DNA of 64,000 nucleotides, taken from NCBI GenBank assembly GCA_041395625.1, contig JAWLAE010000006.1, positions 1 to 64,000 of the forward strand, read 5' to 3'. The position numbers and the translations under genes are program-made. This stretch comes from CADEED01 sp041395625 (GTDB taxonomy: Bacteria; Pseudomonadota; Gammaproteobacteria; Steroidobacterales; Steroidobacteraceae). A model generated the notes under the pieces. It worked only from the letters and a program-made list of their open reading frames with translations. It did not search any database and was not told the DNA's origin. Positions 1-9,580 of the stretch are shown in pieces. The first letter of the stretch is position 1. Each line of letters starts with the position of its first letter.

Positions 1-8
1 GGCTCGGA

Positions 9-182
9 TCCGTTGTCGGAGCTTGTTCGTCAGCAGGACGATTTCGAACTCCCGACAAATAGACAATAGAGTTCGACGCCAACGCGTAGCGTTGGCGAGC
101 GCCCGCAGGGCGACCCCGTAGGGGCGAGGCGCGCGTGCGCGCGGAGTAATCTCTCCGGGCGCGCCAACCTTCGAAATCCGAA
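9..182. repeat. Tandem repeat copy 1 (174 bp) with tRNA 3'-end-like tail
   Basis: This is the first of two head-to-tail copies with a period of 174 bp; the copies differ at about eight positions over 159 bp. Bases 148-166 (AATCTCTCCGGGCGCGCCA) read like the T-arm, acceptor stem and CCA of a proteobacterial tRNA-Arg, but no tRNA body precedes them. Positions 78-142 hold four perfect short hairpins in a row: GCCAACGC/GCGTTGGC, CGCCC/GGGCG, CCCC/GGGG and GCGCGC/GCGCGC. The architecture recalls the E. coli tyrT (rtT) repeats, which also end in a copy of the tRNA 3' end. That likeness is inferred, and the parent tRNA would have to lie to the left of the window. Confidence 0.75.
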
Positions 183-341
183 TCCGTTGTCGGAGCTAGT
201 TCGTAAGACGGACGATTTCAAACTCCCGACAAATAGACGATAGAGTTCGACGCCAACGCGTAGCGTTGGCGAGCGCCCGCAGGGCGACCCCGCAGGGGCG
301 AGGCGCGCGTGCGCGCGGAGTAATCTCTCCGGGTGCGCCAA
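183..341. repeat. Tandem repeat copy 2 (159 bp, cut short at its right end)
   Basis: This is the second copy of the repeat at 9-182. The tRNA-like 3' segment is at 322-340 and has one C-to-T change against copy 1. The third hairpin keeps its CCCC/GGGG stem while its loop changes from GTA to GCA. Copy 2 stops 15 bases before the ybiT stop codon, and the spacer that follows the tRNA-like segment in copy 1 is missing. Open frames here are by-products of high GC, and I see no gene in 1-355. Confidence 0.75.
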
Positions 342-355
342 TTCCGTTCTACCGG

Positions 356-1948
356 TCAAAGGCACCGCTCGACGTAGTCGTCATAACTGCCGCGAAAATC
401 GACCAGCGTGCCACCGGGCTTGAGTTCGAGTATCCGTGTGGCCAGGCCGCCAACCAGCTCGCGATCGTGCGAAACGAATAGCAAGGTCCCTGGATACTTC
501 TCGAGCGCGATCTGCAGCGATTCAATCGTCTCCATGTCCATATGATTCGTCGGCTCGTCTAACAACATCACATTGGGCCGCGTGAGGCTCAGCTTGCCGT
601 AGATCATGCGGCCCTTTTCGCCCCCCGACAGCACCGTGACCGACTTCTTGGTTTCATCCCCCGAGAACAGCATGCGACCGAGTGTGGCGCGCACGACCTG
701 GTCGTTGCTCGGCACTTGCCACTCCATCATCCAGTCGAACAGGCTGATCTTGCGAGCGAACTCCGCTTGCGGATCCTGTGGCATATAACCGAGCGCGGCA
801 TTCTCCACCCACTTGATCTCACCCTTGGTCGGTGTCAATTCGCCCGCAAGGCAGCGCAGCAGGGTGGTCTTGCCGATGCCGTTGGCGCCAATGATGGCCA
901 CCCGCTCGCCGGCTTCGATCTCCAGATTGATGTTGCGCAACACCGGCGTATCCGTGCCGGGATAAGCGAAACTCATCTTCTCGATCGCAACGCAGGAGCG
1001 GTACAGCTTCTTGGCCTGTTCGAACACGATATAGGGATTCTGCCGCGACGAGGGCTTCATCTCCTCGATCTTGATCTTCTCGATCTGCTTGCGGCGCGAG
1101 GTAGCCTGGCGCGCCTTGGACGCGTTGGCGGAGAAGCGGCGCACGAATTCCTGCAATTCGGCCACGCGATCCTTGGCCTTGGCATTCGCGGCCGCGACGC
1201 GCTCGCGCGCCTGGCTCGACGCCAGCATGAAGTCATCGTAGTTGCCCGGATAGATCCTGAGTTCACCGAAGTCGAGATCTGCGATATGCGTGCAGACCTG
1301 ATTGAGGAAGTGCCGATCGTGACTGATGATCACCATGGTGGCGTCATACTCGTTCAGCTCGCCCTCGAGCCAGCGGATCGAATTGATGTCCAGGTTGTTG
1401 GTCGGCTCGTCCAGCAGCAGTACGTCAGGATTCGAGAACAGCGCCTGCGCCAGCAGCACGCGCAATTTCCAGCCGGGCGCCACTTCCCGCATCGGCCCAT
1501 GATGCAACGCTTCGGCAATACCCGCGCCAGCCAGGATACTGCCCGCGCGCGCCTCGGCGTTATAACCACCGTACTCGGCGAACTTGGCTTCGAGATCGGC
1601 AGCGCGCATGTAGTCGTTCTCGGTGGCGTCCGGGTCCGCATAGATCGCGTCACGCTCGCTCATCGCGCGCCACATCTCCTGGTGACCCTGCATCACCACA
1701 TCCAGCACGCGTTCGTCTTCGTAGGCGAACTGGTTCTGGTTGAGCTTTCCCAGCCGCATGCCGGTCTGCAGCATCACGGCGCCCGAGCTTTGCTCGAGCT
1801 CGCCGCCGAGAATCTTCATCAAGGTCGATTTGCCGCAGCCATTGGCGCCGATCAGCCCATATCGATTGCCGTCCGAGAATTTGACGGTGACGTTCTCGAA
1901 CAGCGGCTTGGCACCGAACTGGATCGTAAGATTGCTGGTAACGAGCAT
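356..1948 (-). CDS. ybiT: ABC-F family ATPase YbiT
   Basis: This cytoplasmic ABC-F protein has two ATPase domains and no membrane segment. The family acts on ribosomes rather than in transport. The 530-aa product starts MLVTSNLTIQFGAKPLF, very like E. coli YbiT, and has the same length. Walker A is at about residues 34-41 (GANGCGKS) and again at about 353-360 (GANGIGKT). LLLDEPTNNLD lies near residue 176 and a second LLLDEPTNHMD near the C-terminus, with the linker typical of ABC-F proteins between the domains. The frame is open upstream of 1948, but that extension is low-complexity and unlike the family, so ATG 1948 is preferred. It is divergent from the efflux operon. Confidence 0.93.
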   Translation of the reverse strand: MLVTSNLTIQFGAKPLFENVTVKFSDGNRYGLIGANGCGKSTLMKILGGELEQSSGAVMLQTGMRLGKLNQNQFAYEDERVLDVVMQGHQEMWRAMSERDAIYADPDATENDYMRAADLEAKFAEYGGYNAEARAGSILAGAGIAEALHHGPMREVAPGWKLRVLLAQALFSNPDVLLLDEPTNNLDINSIRWLEGELNEYDATMVIISHDRHFLNQVCTHIADLDFGELRIYPGNYDDFMLASSQARERVAAANAKAKDRVAELQEFVRRFSANASKARQATSRRKQIEKIKIEEMKPSSRQNPYIVFEQAKKLYRSCVAIEKMSFAYPGTDTPVLRNINLEIEAGERVAIIGANGIGKTTLLRCLAGELTPTKGEIKWVENAALGYMPQDPQAEFARKISLFDWMMEWQVPSNDQVVRATLGRMLFSGDETKKSVTVLSGGEKGRMIYGKLSLTRPNVMLLDEPTNHMDMETIESLQIALEKYPGTLLFVSHDRELVGGLATRILELKPGGTLVDFRGSYDDYVERCL

Positions 1949-2180
1949 GGCGCGATTGCACAGCCGAAGAGCGCGATCCGATCGCGATGCCGTGACGTGT
2001 CCTGTACTTTTTGGGCGCGCGACGTTAGCAGGATCGGCGGGCCGACGCCACCGCATGGCACGACAGGTCATCGAGAAATCGGCGGCCGCATTCTGCGGTA
2101 GAATCGCTGCCGTCCTCGATCGTTCGGGGGCAGGGCGCTGACCCGCCCGAACTGCCTGCGGGCCTGATCGGACATCAACC

Positions 2181-3383
2181 ATGACTCAATCGTTTCGTGC
2201 TGCGGTGGCGCAGCGCCGGCGCTGCTTCGTCGGACTGGCGCTCGCAGTGGTCCTTGCCGGCTGTTCGCCGCAAGGGGGTCCGCCGGAGTTCCCGCCGCCG
2301 GAGGTCAATGTTGCGCAGGTCGCGGAGCGCGAGATCACCGAGTGGGATGCCTTCGATGGGCGCATTGCAGCAATCGAGTCCGTCGAGCTGCGGCCACGCG
2401 TGAGCGGTTACCTGACCGGGGTGCATTTTCGCGAGGGCAGCGAAGTGGCCAAGGGCGATCTGCTGTTCACGGTCGACGATCGCGAATATCGCGCGGCCCT
2501 CGCCAGCGCCAAGGCCAATACCGCGCGCGCGGCAACGCGTGTCGATGTTGCCAAAGATGAGTTGCAGCGCTCCGAGAAGTTGCTGGCGATCCGCGCGGTC
2601 TCACAAGAGGAGCTGGCGACTCGTCGCGGCGCACTGCGGCAAGCCAGCGCCGACCTGCAGGCGGCGCGCGCCAACGAGCAACAGGCAGCACTCGACGTGG
2701 AGTTCACGCATATCAAGGCGCCGATCGCAGGCGTTGTCGGCGCCGCTGCAGTGCGCCCCGGTAATCTCGTGACCGCCCCCACGACCTTGCTAACAACCCT
2801 GGTGTCGATCGACCCCGTTTATGTCGAATTCCAGGGCGATGAGCGCATGTACCTGAAATACCAGGATCTGGCGCGCACTGGTGAACGCGGCAGTTCGCGC
2901 GACACACGCAACCCGGTGCGAGTGGGACTCGCCAACGAGGAGGGTTATCCGCACGAGGGCGAAATGGTGTTCGTCGACAACGCGCTGGACCCGGGTACGG
3001 GGACGATACGTGCGCGCGCCATCCTTTCGAACGCCGAGCGCGTCTTTACGCCCGGCTTGTTCGCGCGCGTGCAGCTGCTGGGCAATGGCAAGCGCAAGGC
3101 GTTGTTGATCAATGAACGAGCGGTGCTGACGGATCAGGACCGGAAGTACGTGTATGTCGTGGGGGACGATGGGTTGGCGATGCGCAAGGACGTGACGCTC
3201 GGCGTGCAAGTCGACGGCTTGCGGGTGGTGCGCGACGGGCTCACCGCCCATGATCGTGTCGTCGTCAACGGTGTACGCAAGATCTTTTTTGCAGGAATGT
3301 CAGTGAAGCCATTGCTGGTGCCGATGGATCAGCCGGAGCTGCAAGTGTCGGCTGACGAAGCGGCTACGCAAACCGCTCCATGA
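2181..3383 (+). CDS. RND efflux periplasmic adaptor (AcrA/MexE-type lipoprotein)
   Basis: This is the membrane fusion subunit of a tripartite RND efflux pump, anchored in the inner membrane by lipid and spanning the periplasm. The 400-aa product has a signal peptide with lipobox LAGC (Cys28). A biotinyl-lipoyl half (RVSGYLTGVHFREGSEVAKG), an alpha-helical hairpin at about residues 95-165, the second lipoyl half (APIAGVVGAAAVRPGN) and a beta-barrel domain follow. The stop overlaps the permease start by four bases (ATGA), so the genes are translationally coupled. The first gene of a three-gene operon; substrate not predictable. No adjacent regulator is visible. Confidence 0.93.
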   Translation: MTQSFRAAVAQRRRCFVGLALAVVLAGCSPQGGPPEFPPPEVNVAQVAEREITEWDAFDGRIAAIESVELRPRVSGYLTGVHFREGSEVAKGDLLFTVDDREYRAALASAKANTARAATRVDVAKDELQRSEKLLAIRAVSQEELATRRGALRQASADLQAARANEQQAALDVEFTHIKAPIAGVVGAAAVRPGNLVTAPTTLLTTLVSIDPVYVEFQGDERMYLKYQDLARTGERGSSRDTRNPVRVGLANEEGYPHEGEMVFVDNALDPGTGTIRARAILSNAERVFTPGLFARVQLLGNGKRKALLINERAVLTDQDRKYVYVVGDDGLAMRKDVTLGVQVDGLRVVRDGLTAHDRVVVNGVRKIFFAGMSVKPLLVPMDQPELQVSADEAATQTAP

Positions 3384-6300
3384 AACTCGACGCAGCGCGC
3401 TTCTTCATCGACCGGCCGATATTCGCGGCGGTGCTGTCGATTCTGATTTTTCTGGCGGGATTGCTGGCGATTCCGGCCCTGCCGATCAGCGAGTATCCGG
3501 AGGTGACGCCGCCGACCATCGTGGTTCGCGCGGTTTATCCAGGGGCCAATCCGACCGTATTGTCGCAGACCGTTGCTGCGCCGCTCGAAGAGGCGATCAA
3601 CGGCGTCGACAACATGATTTATCTTAAATCGGTCGCTGCCTCGGACGGCGTGATGTCCCTGGATGTCGTGTTCGAGATCGGTACGGATGCCGATCTCGCG
3701 CAAGTACAAGTGCAGAACCGGGTCGCGCAGGCCTTGCCGCGGCTGCCAGATGCCGTACGTCAGCTCGGGGTGTCGACCGTCAAGTCGTCATCGTCGCTGA
3801 CGATGGTCGTATTCCTGAAATCAGAAGACCCGAAGTACGACGATCTCTATTTGCGCAACTTCGCGGTGCTGCATATACGAGACGAGATCAATCGCATCGA
3901 AGGCGTTGGCCAGACCGCGTTGTTGGGCGGTGGTGATTACTCGATGCGAGTCTGGCTGGACCCGGAGAAGCTGTCGACGCGCAACATCGCGGCCACCGAT
4001 GTGGTGCAGGCGCTGCGCGAGCAGAACATTCAGGTGTCGGCTGGCTCGATCGGTGCACCGCCGCAGCCGGCAGGCACTGACATACAGATGGCCATCAATC
4101 TGCAGGGCCGACTCAGCACCGTGGAGGAATTCGGTAACGTCATCGTCAAGACCGGCGCTGACGGTCAGCTGACGCGTATCATTGATATTGGCCGCGTCGA
4201 GCTCGGCGCGTCGGAATACGCGCTGCGCGCGTTGAGCAACAACGTGCGCAGCTTCGCCATCCCGATCTTCGAGGCACCCGGTGCCAACAGCATTCAGCTA
4301 TCGGATGACGTGCGGGCGACGATGTCCCGCCTGGCCAAGGACTTTCCACCCGGCATCGTCTGGTCGGTGGACTATGATCCGACGGTCTTCGTCAGGCAGT
4401 CGATCCGCTCGGTCGTTACTACGCTGCTCGAGGCGATACTGCTCGTCGTGGTAGTGGTCGTGCTCTTTCTGCAGTCGTGGCGCGCTTCCATCATTCCATT
4501 GCTGGCCGTGCCGGTATCGATCATCGGGACTGTCGCGGTACTGTGGCTGCTCGGATTTTCGATCAATACGCTGACGCTGTTCGCCATGGTGCTCGCCATC
4601 GGCATCGTGGTCGATGATGCGATCGTGGTGGTCGAGAACGTCGAGCGCAACATCGAAGCCGGTCTGCAGCCGCGCGATGCGGCGCATCGGGCGATGGAGG
4701 AAGTATCCGGCCCGATCATTGCGATAGGTCTGGTGCTGACGGCCGTTTTCGTGCCGATCGCGTTTCTGGGTGGTGTCACGGGACAGTTCTACCGGCAGTT
4801 CGCCGTGACCATCGCGATCGCGACCATCATCTCGACCGTCAATTCGCTCACCTTGTCGCCAGCCCTGGCTGCCACTTTGCTGCGCGACAACGCGGCACCG
4901 CCCGATCGAATCGCACGCTGGATCGACTACGGCTTCGGTTGGATTTTTCGCCCGTTCAACCGTCTGTTCCGGCGCTCCAGTGCTGCTTACGCTGAGCGCG
5001 TCACGAGCCTGATCGGCAAACGACGCTACGCGATCGTGGGCTATGCGGTGATGCTGGCACTCGCGGTGCTGGCATTCCGGGCGGTTCCGGCCGGTTTCAT
5101 TCCCACGCAGGACAAGCAGTATCTGTTCGCCGGCGCGCTACTGCCCGAGGGCGCGTCGCTGGATCGCACCGAGGCAGTGACGCGCAAGTTGACCGACATC
5201 GCGCTACAGATGCCGGGTGTGGACAAAGTGGTTGCGCTGCCCGGTCTCAATGCGCTGCAGAACTCGAACACACCGAATTTCGCGACCGTGTTCATTGGGC
5301 TCCTGCCGCCCGAGGAACGCTCGATCGAGGCGACCGAGATCGTGCAACGGCTTGGCATCGCCTACAGTCAGATACAGGAGGGCTTGGGTTTCGCGCTGAT
5401 GCCACCTGCGGTGCTGGGTCTCGGCAACGCTGCGGGCTTCGAGATGTTCGTGCAGGATCGCGCGAACGTAGGCTTCGGCGAGCTGAACAACAATGTGCAG
5501 GCACTGACCGGGCGACTACGGCAGACCCCCGGCTTCGATCCTTTTTCGATTCTGTCGTCGTTCCAGCCGAACGTGCCGCAGCTGGAAGCAACCGTCGATC
5601 GGACCAAGGCCAAACAACAAGGCGTTGCGCTCACTGAATTGTTCGCAACGCTGCAGATCTATCTCGGTTCGGCGTATGTGAACGACTTCAATCTGTTCGG
5701 TCGCACCTACACGGTATACGCGCAGGCGGACTCGCAATTCCGCGACGACATCGCCGATATCGGTCGGCTCAAAGTCCGCAACGCCGCGGGTGACATGGTG
5801 CCGGTCGGGGGGCTCGTCACCGTGCGCCAGTCGTTTGGCCCCGATCCCGTGGTCAGATTCAACGGTTATCCGGCGGCGGATCTGTCCGGTGGCGCCAATC
5901 CGGCGATGATGTCGTCCGCGCAGGCGCTGGAAACCGCCGCGCGCCTCGCCAATGAGACGCTCGCGCAAGGGCTCACGTTCGAGTGGTCCGGTTTGTCCTA
6001 CCAACAATCGATCCAGGGGAACACCGCGCTGCTGGTCTATCCACTGTGCGTACTGCTGGTGTTTCTGGTGCTGGCGGCCCTGTATGAGAGCTGGACATTG
6101 CCATTGGCCGTGATTCTGATCGTGCCGTTGTGCCTGCTAGCCGCGATCGGTGGCACCTGGTTGCTGAACACCTTGCATGGGCTGTGGTTAGGCATCTTCG
6201 GCAGCTCGACGCCGCCCACGTTTCTCGACAACAATATCTTTACGCAGATCGGTCTGGTCGTCTTGATGGGCCTCGCCTGCAAGAACGCTATCCTCATCGT

Positions 6301-6592
6301 CGAATTCGCGCGCGAACTGGAGCATCAGGGCCGCGATATCGCCGCGGCGGCCATCGAAGCGTCGCGCTTGCGGCTGCGACCCATCCTGATGACGAGTTTC
6401 GCGTTCATCATGGGCGTCGTGCCGCTCGTTCTGGCGAGCGGTGCGGGTTCCGAGATCCGCTACGTGATGGGTGTCACCGTTTTCCTGGGCATGTTAGGCG
6501 TGACGTTCTTCGGACTGTTCCTGACACCGGTTTTCTACGTGCTGCTGCGCCGGCTGGCGACGCGCCGCGAAAGGCGGGCCGTCCATGTTTGA
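3380..6592 (+). CDS. RND multidrug efflux permease, HAE1 family
   Basis: This is the inner-membrane proton-driven pump of the tripartite system. At 1070 aa it is full length for AcrB/MexF proteins. The N-terminus (FFIDRPIFAAVLSILIFLAG) is the first transmembrane helix. A large periplasmic porter domain follows, then a helix block with VVDDAIVVVENVER, which carries the paired aspartates of the proton relay. The second repeat ends with the block containing LVVLMGLACKNAILIVEFA. The downstream outer-membrane gene overlaps by eight bases. All expected parts are present, with no frameshift. Confidence 0.95.
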   Translation: MKLDAARFFIDRPIFAAVLSILIFLAGLLAIPALPISEYPEVTPPTIVVRAVYPGANPTVLSQTVAAPLEEAINGVDNMIYLKSVAASDGVMSLDVVFEIGTDADLAQVQVQNRVAQALPRLPDAVRQLGVSTVKSSSSLTMVVFLKSEDPKYDDLYLRNFAVLHIRDEINRIEGVGQTALLGGGDYSMRVWLDPEKLSTRNIAATDVVQALREQNIQVSAGSIGAPPQPAGTDIQMAINLQGRLSTVEEFGNVIVKTGADGQLTRIIDIGRVELGASEYALRALSNNVRSFAIPIFEAPGANSIQLSDDVRATMSRLAKDFPPGIVWSVDYDPTVFVRQSIRSVVTTLLEAILLVVVVVVLFLQSWRASIIPLLAVPVSIIGTVAVLWLLGFSINTLTLFAMVLAIGIVVDDAIVVVENVERNIEAGLQPRDAAHRAMEEVSGPIIAIGLVLTAVFVPIAFLGGVTGQFYRQFAVTIAIATIISTVNSLTLSPALAATLLRDNAAPPDRIARWIDYGFGWIFRPFNRLFRRSSAAYAERVTSLIGKRRYAIVGYAVMLALAVLAFRAVPAGFIPTQDKQYLFAGALLPEGASLDRTEAVTRKLTDIALQMPGVDKVVALPGLNALQNSNTPNFATVFIGLLPPEERSIEATEIVQRLGIAYSQIQEGLGFALMPPAVLGLGNAAGFEMFVQDRANVGFGELNNNVQALTGRLRQTPGFDPFSILSSFQPNVPQLEATVDRTKAKQQGVALTELFATLQIYLGSAYVNDFNLFGRTYTVYAQADSQFRDDIADIGRLKVRNAAGDMVPVGGLVTVRQSFGPDPVVRFNGYPAADLSGGANPAMMSSAQALETAARLANETLAQGLTFEWSGLSYQQSIQGNTALLVYPLCVLLVFLVLAALYESWTLPLAVILIVPLCLLAAIGGTWLLNTLHGLWLGIFGSSTPPTFLDNNIFTQIGLVVLMGLACKNAILIVEFARELEHQGRDIAAAAIEASRLRLRPILMTSFAFIMGVVPLVLASGAGSEIRYVMGVTVFLGMLGVTFFGLFLTPVFYVLLRRLATRRERRAVHV

Positions 6593-8000
6593 TTGGCGCG
6601 CAGCAGGTGGTGCAGCGGCAGTCGTTATCGTGGCCGGCTGCGCGATCGGTCCTGACTACCGCGAGCCACGTGCGCCGATTCCCGAGGTGTTTTCCCAAGC
6701 ACAGGACGCTGGCTATGCGACGTCGGCGCCGGTCGTCAGTGAAGTCTGGAGCAGCTTCGCGGAGCCGGAGCTCGACGCGCTGATCGCACGTGCTCAGCAA
6801 GAGAATCGCAGCATCCAGCAGGCCGTCGCGCGACTCGACCAGGCGCGCGCGTTGCGCGGCCTCACTGTCTATGGCTTGCTACCGACCGTTACAGCCGGGG
6901 GCAGTCGCGAGCGTAGCGAGCCGAGTGGACGCGATCCCTTCCTGCCGCCAGGGCAGGGCAATACGACCGTCTATCGTGCAGGCTTCGATGCCAGCTGGGA
7001 GATCGACGTCTTCGGCGGCGCGCGCCGTGCCGCCGAAGCTACGCGGAGCGAGTTCGATGCGGCGGTTGCGGAGCAGGCCGCGATTCGTCTGGCGACCGTC
7101 GCCGAGGTGGCCCAGACCTGGTTTGCGTTGCGTGGTGCGGAGGGCCGGCTGGCCATTCAGCGCAGCAATCGCGACAACCTGGCAGAGGATCTGCGGATTC
7201 TGGAGGCCAGGCTCGATGCTGGCCGCGGCACCGCGCTCGATACCGCGCGCCAACGCACTTTGCTGGCGTCGGTTGCTGCATTGTTGCCCAATCTGGAAGC
7301 CGAGATCGTTCGCCAAGAGCAGCGTCTTGCGGTGCTCACCGTCCTGTCGGTGGCAGATCTGCGAAGTGAGTGGTTAGCGCCAGAGCGGCCACTGCCAGCA
7401 CCACCTTCGCTGGTCGCGGTCGGCGAGCCGCAGTCGTGGTTGCGACGCCGGCCGGATATCGCAGCGGCCGAGCGCCGCCTTGCAGCAGCGACCGCTCGCA
7501 TTGGTGTCGAGCAAGCGAACTTTCTGCCGCGTTTGTCGCTCAACGGCTCATTCGGCTACACCTCGCAAGTGCGCGACGAGCTGTTCGACGGCAGGGCCGA
7601 ACGATTGAGCTATGGGCCGACGTTGTCCTGGAGTTTTCTCGATGTCGGACGCGTGCGCCAGCGCGTGCAGGCGTCCAAGGCGCGCCAGCGTGAGGCGCTG
7701 GCTCTTTATGACGAAACAGTCCTGCGCGCGCTGGAGGAGACGGAGAATGCATTGGCGGGCTATCGTGCCGCAACCGAAGCGTTGGTAGCACTCGATGCTG
7801 GTCTGGTTGCCTCCCGGGAGGCCGCAGCCATCGCGCGCGCCAGGTTCGATGCCGGTGCAAGCGACTATCTCGCGGTGCTCGATGCTGAGCGCACCCAACT
7901 GGAATTCGCCGATGGGTTCGTGCAGGGCGTGGTCGCACGAGCGACTGCTTTGGCGGCGCTCTACAAGGCGCTGGCTGGAGATTTCGCGCGTGCCGAATGA
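6585..8000 (+). CDS. Outer-membrane efflux lipoprotein, NodT/OprM family
   Basis: This is the outer-membrane channel of the RND system. The 471-aa product has a short signal peptide with lipobox VAGC (Cys19), followed by the family hallmark AIGPDYREP. Two long helical outer-membrane-efflux repeats cover about residues 60-260 and 270-465. The conserved WLRRRPDIAAAERRLAAA segment lies at about residue 285. It overlaps the pump gene, completing an adaptor-pump-channel operon. Its last 11 bases overlap the likely GTG start of the next gene. Confidence 0.94.
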   Translation: MFDWRAAGGAAAVVIVAGCAIGPDYREPRAPIPEVFSQAQDAGYATSAPVVSEVWSSFAEPELDALIARAQQENRSIQQAVARLDQARALRGLTVYGLLPTVTAGGSRERSEPSGRDPFLPPGQGNTTVYRAGFDASWEIDVFGGARRAAEATRSEFDAAVAEQAAIRLATVAEVAQTWFALRGAEGRLAIQRSNRDNLAEDLRILEARLDAGRGTALDTARQRTLLASVAALLPNLEAEIVRQEQRLAVLTVLSVADLRSEWLAPERPLPAPPSLVAVGEPQSWLRRRPDIAAAERRLAAATARIGVEQANFLPRLSLNGSFGYTSQVRDELFDGRAERLSYGPTLSWSFLDVGRVRQRVQASKARQREALALYDETVLRALEETENALAGYRAATEALVALDAGLVASREAAAIARARFDAGASDYLAVLDAERTQLEFADGFVQGVVARATALAALYKALAGDFARAE

Positions 8001-8766
8001 TCATCGAGGAGCATCGCTCGGTTCGTTTCGCAGTGGTTTGCGCGCGCTGGTGGTGGGTAGTCAGGGCGGTGTCGGCGCGGCATTCGTGGCGGCACTCGCG
8101 ACTTCGCCACAGGTCGGCATCGTTTACGCCGCCGCGCGCCATCGCACCGATGCGGCGGTAGCAGACCAGTCTGGCAAAGTAGTGGACTGCCGAATCGATA
8201 TCAACGACGAGCCGTCCATCGCGGCCCTGGCCGAACAGTTGCGAGCGCAGGGTCCGCTCGATCTGGTGTTGGTGGCAACGGGCATCCTGCATGCAGCATC
8301 CGCACTGCAACCCGAAAAGAGTTGGCGCCAACTCGATGCGGAGTCCTTGGCAAAATCGTTCCAGGTGAACGCGATCGGACCGGCCCTCGTGGCCAAGCAC
8401 TTGCTCGATCTGCTAGTGCAAGGGCACAAGAGTGTCTTCGGCGCGCTGTCGGCGCGAGTCGGCTCCATAGACGACAACCGCTTGGGTGGCTGGCACTCTT
8501 ACCGCGCCTCCAAGGCCGCGCTCAATATGCTGTTGCGCACCTGCGCCATCGAGCTCGTACGTCGCAATCCAACTGCGATCTGTGTCAGTCTGCATCCAGG
8601 GACGGTAGATACAGCGCTCTCGAAGCCGTTTCAGACCAACGTGCCGCAAGGCAAGTTGTTTACGCCCGAGTTCGCCGCCACGCAGCTGCTCCAGGTGGTC
8701 GAGCGCCTCGATGTCACTGCAAATGGTGGTTTCTTCGCCTGGGACGGTCAGCAGATCCCGTTCTAG
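7990..8766 (+). CDS. Short-chain dehydrogenase/reductase (C-factor/CsgA-like)
   Basis: This is an SDR oxidoreductase with a Rossmann fold; the substrate is unknown. The nucleotide-binding motif is VVGSQGGVGAAF near the N-terminus, and the YRASK signature gives the catalytic Tyr and Lys, with FGALSAR before it supplying the Ser. GTG 7990 is chosen because upstream codons would lie inside the efflux channel gene and give an unrelated N-terminus; this gives 258 aa. The position overlapping the efflux gene may reflect only compact packing, and no functional link to efflux is evident. Confidence 0.82.
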   Translation: MPNDHRGASLGSFRSGLRALVVGSQGGVGAAFVAALATSPQVGIVYAAARHRTDAAVADQSGKVVDCRIDINDEPSIAALAEQLRAQGPLDLVLVATGILHAASALQPEKSWRQLDAESLAKSFQVNAIGPALVAKHLLDLLVQGHKSVFGALSARVGSIDDNRLGGWHSYRASKAALNMLLRTCAIELVRRNPTAICVSLHPGTVDTALSKPFQTNVPQGKLFTPEFAATQLLQVVERLDVTANGGFFAWDGQQIPF

Positions 8767-8767
8767 A

Positions 8768-9541
8768 ATGCGGATCATGCAAGTGCAGCGATTTGGCGGC
8801 AAGACGGTAGTCGTCACGGGAGGCGCGGGTGGCATCGGGTGTGCGATCGTCCGTGCCTTCGTCGCTGAGGGTGCACGGGTCGTGGTTGCTGACCTCGACG
8901 AAGCTGCCGCGTTGGCGCTGTGCGATGAGCTGGGCGAGTGCGTGAGCCAGCGGTCACTCGATGTGACGAACGAGCGCGACTGGGTCACGCTCCTCGATTT
9001 CGTCGATCACGAGCTGGGTGGCCTCGATGTGTTGGTCAATTGCGCCGGCTTCTATGCGCCAAACATCCCGTTCGAGGAAATGCCGCTCGATCTCTGGCGC
9101 AGGCACTTCGCTATCAATGCTGACGGCGTCTTCCTCGGCTGCAAACACGGCATCTTGCGGATGAAGCAGCGCGGTGGTGCCATCGTGAACATCGGCTCGG
9201 GAATGTCGATCAAGGCCATCCCGACCGCGAGCGCGTATTGCGCATCGAAAGCGGCGGTGCTGATGACCACGCGAACCGCCGCAGCCGCGGCTGGCGCCTA
9301 CGGCATCCGCGTCAACGCGGTCCTGCCGGGTCCTGTGCCAACTGCCATGCTGTGGGGCAATCTCGCGGCTGGGCAAACCGAGGACGAACTGACTGAATCG
9401 TTAGGGCAGTTCAGTGTGCTGCGACGTCTGGCCTCGGCAGCCGACGTTGCCCATGCGGTCTTGTTCCTCGCCGATCCCGCCAGCGCCGCGCTCACGGGGA
9501 TTTTTCTGCCCGTCGATGCAGGGAATCTGGTGGGCGCGTGA
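8768..9541 (+). CDS. Short-chain dehydrogenase/reductase, FabG-like
   Basis: This 257-aa classical SDR carries TGGAGGIG for cofactor binding, an aspartate at the end of beta-2 (VVVADLDE), which suggests NAD(H) preference, NCAG at the structural Asn region, and S-x(12)-YCASK catalysis. The C-terminus (FLADPASAALTGIFLPVDAG) is typical of 3-oxoacyl-ACP reductase-like members. ATG 8768 begins one base after the previous stop; ATG 8777 is an equally possible start. It is probably co-transcribed with the SDR before it. The substrate cannot be assigned. Confidence 0.87.
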   Translation: MRIMQVQRFGGKTVVVTGGAGGIGCAIVRAFVAEGARVVVADLDEAAALALCDELGECVSQRSLDVTNERDWVTLLDFVDHELGGLDVLVNCAGFYAPNIPFEEMPLDLWRRHFAINADGVFLGCKHGILRMKQRGGAIVNIGSGMSIKAIPTASAYCASKAAVLMTTRTAAAAAGAYGIRVNAVLPGPVPTAMLWGNLAAGQTEDELTESLGQFSVLRRLASAADVAHAVLFLADPASAALTGIFLPVDAGNLVGA

Positions 9542-9580
9542 AGCCAATGATGGGGAGCTGAGGCAACGCCTGCACCGATC

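Noticed and set aside
30..365. Small minus-strand protein spanning the tandem repeats
   Set aside because: Its apparent repeats merely reflect the DNA repeat; there is no ribosome site or known domain.
716..2101. Long open frame opposite ybiT
   Set aside because: It is a GC-bias mirror of the ABC-F gene; the translation is low-complexity with no domain.
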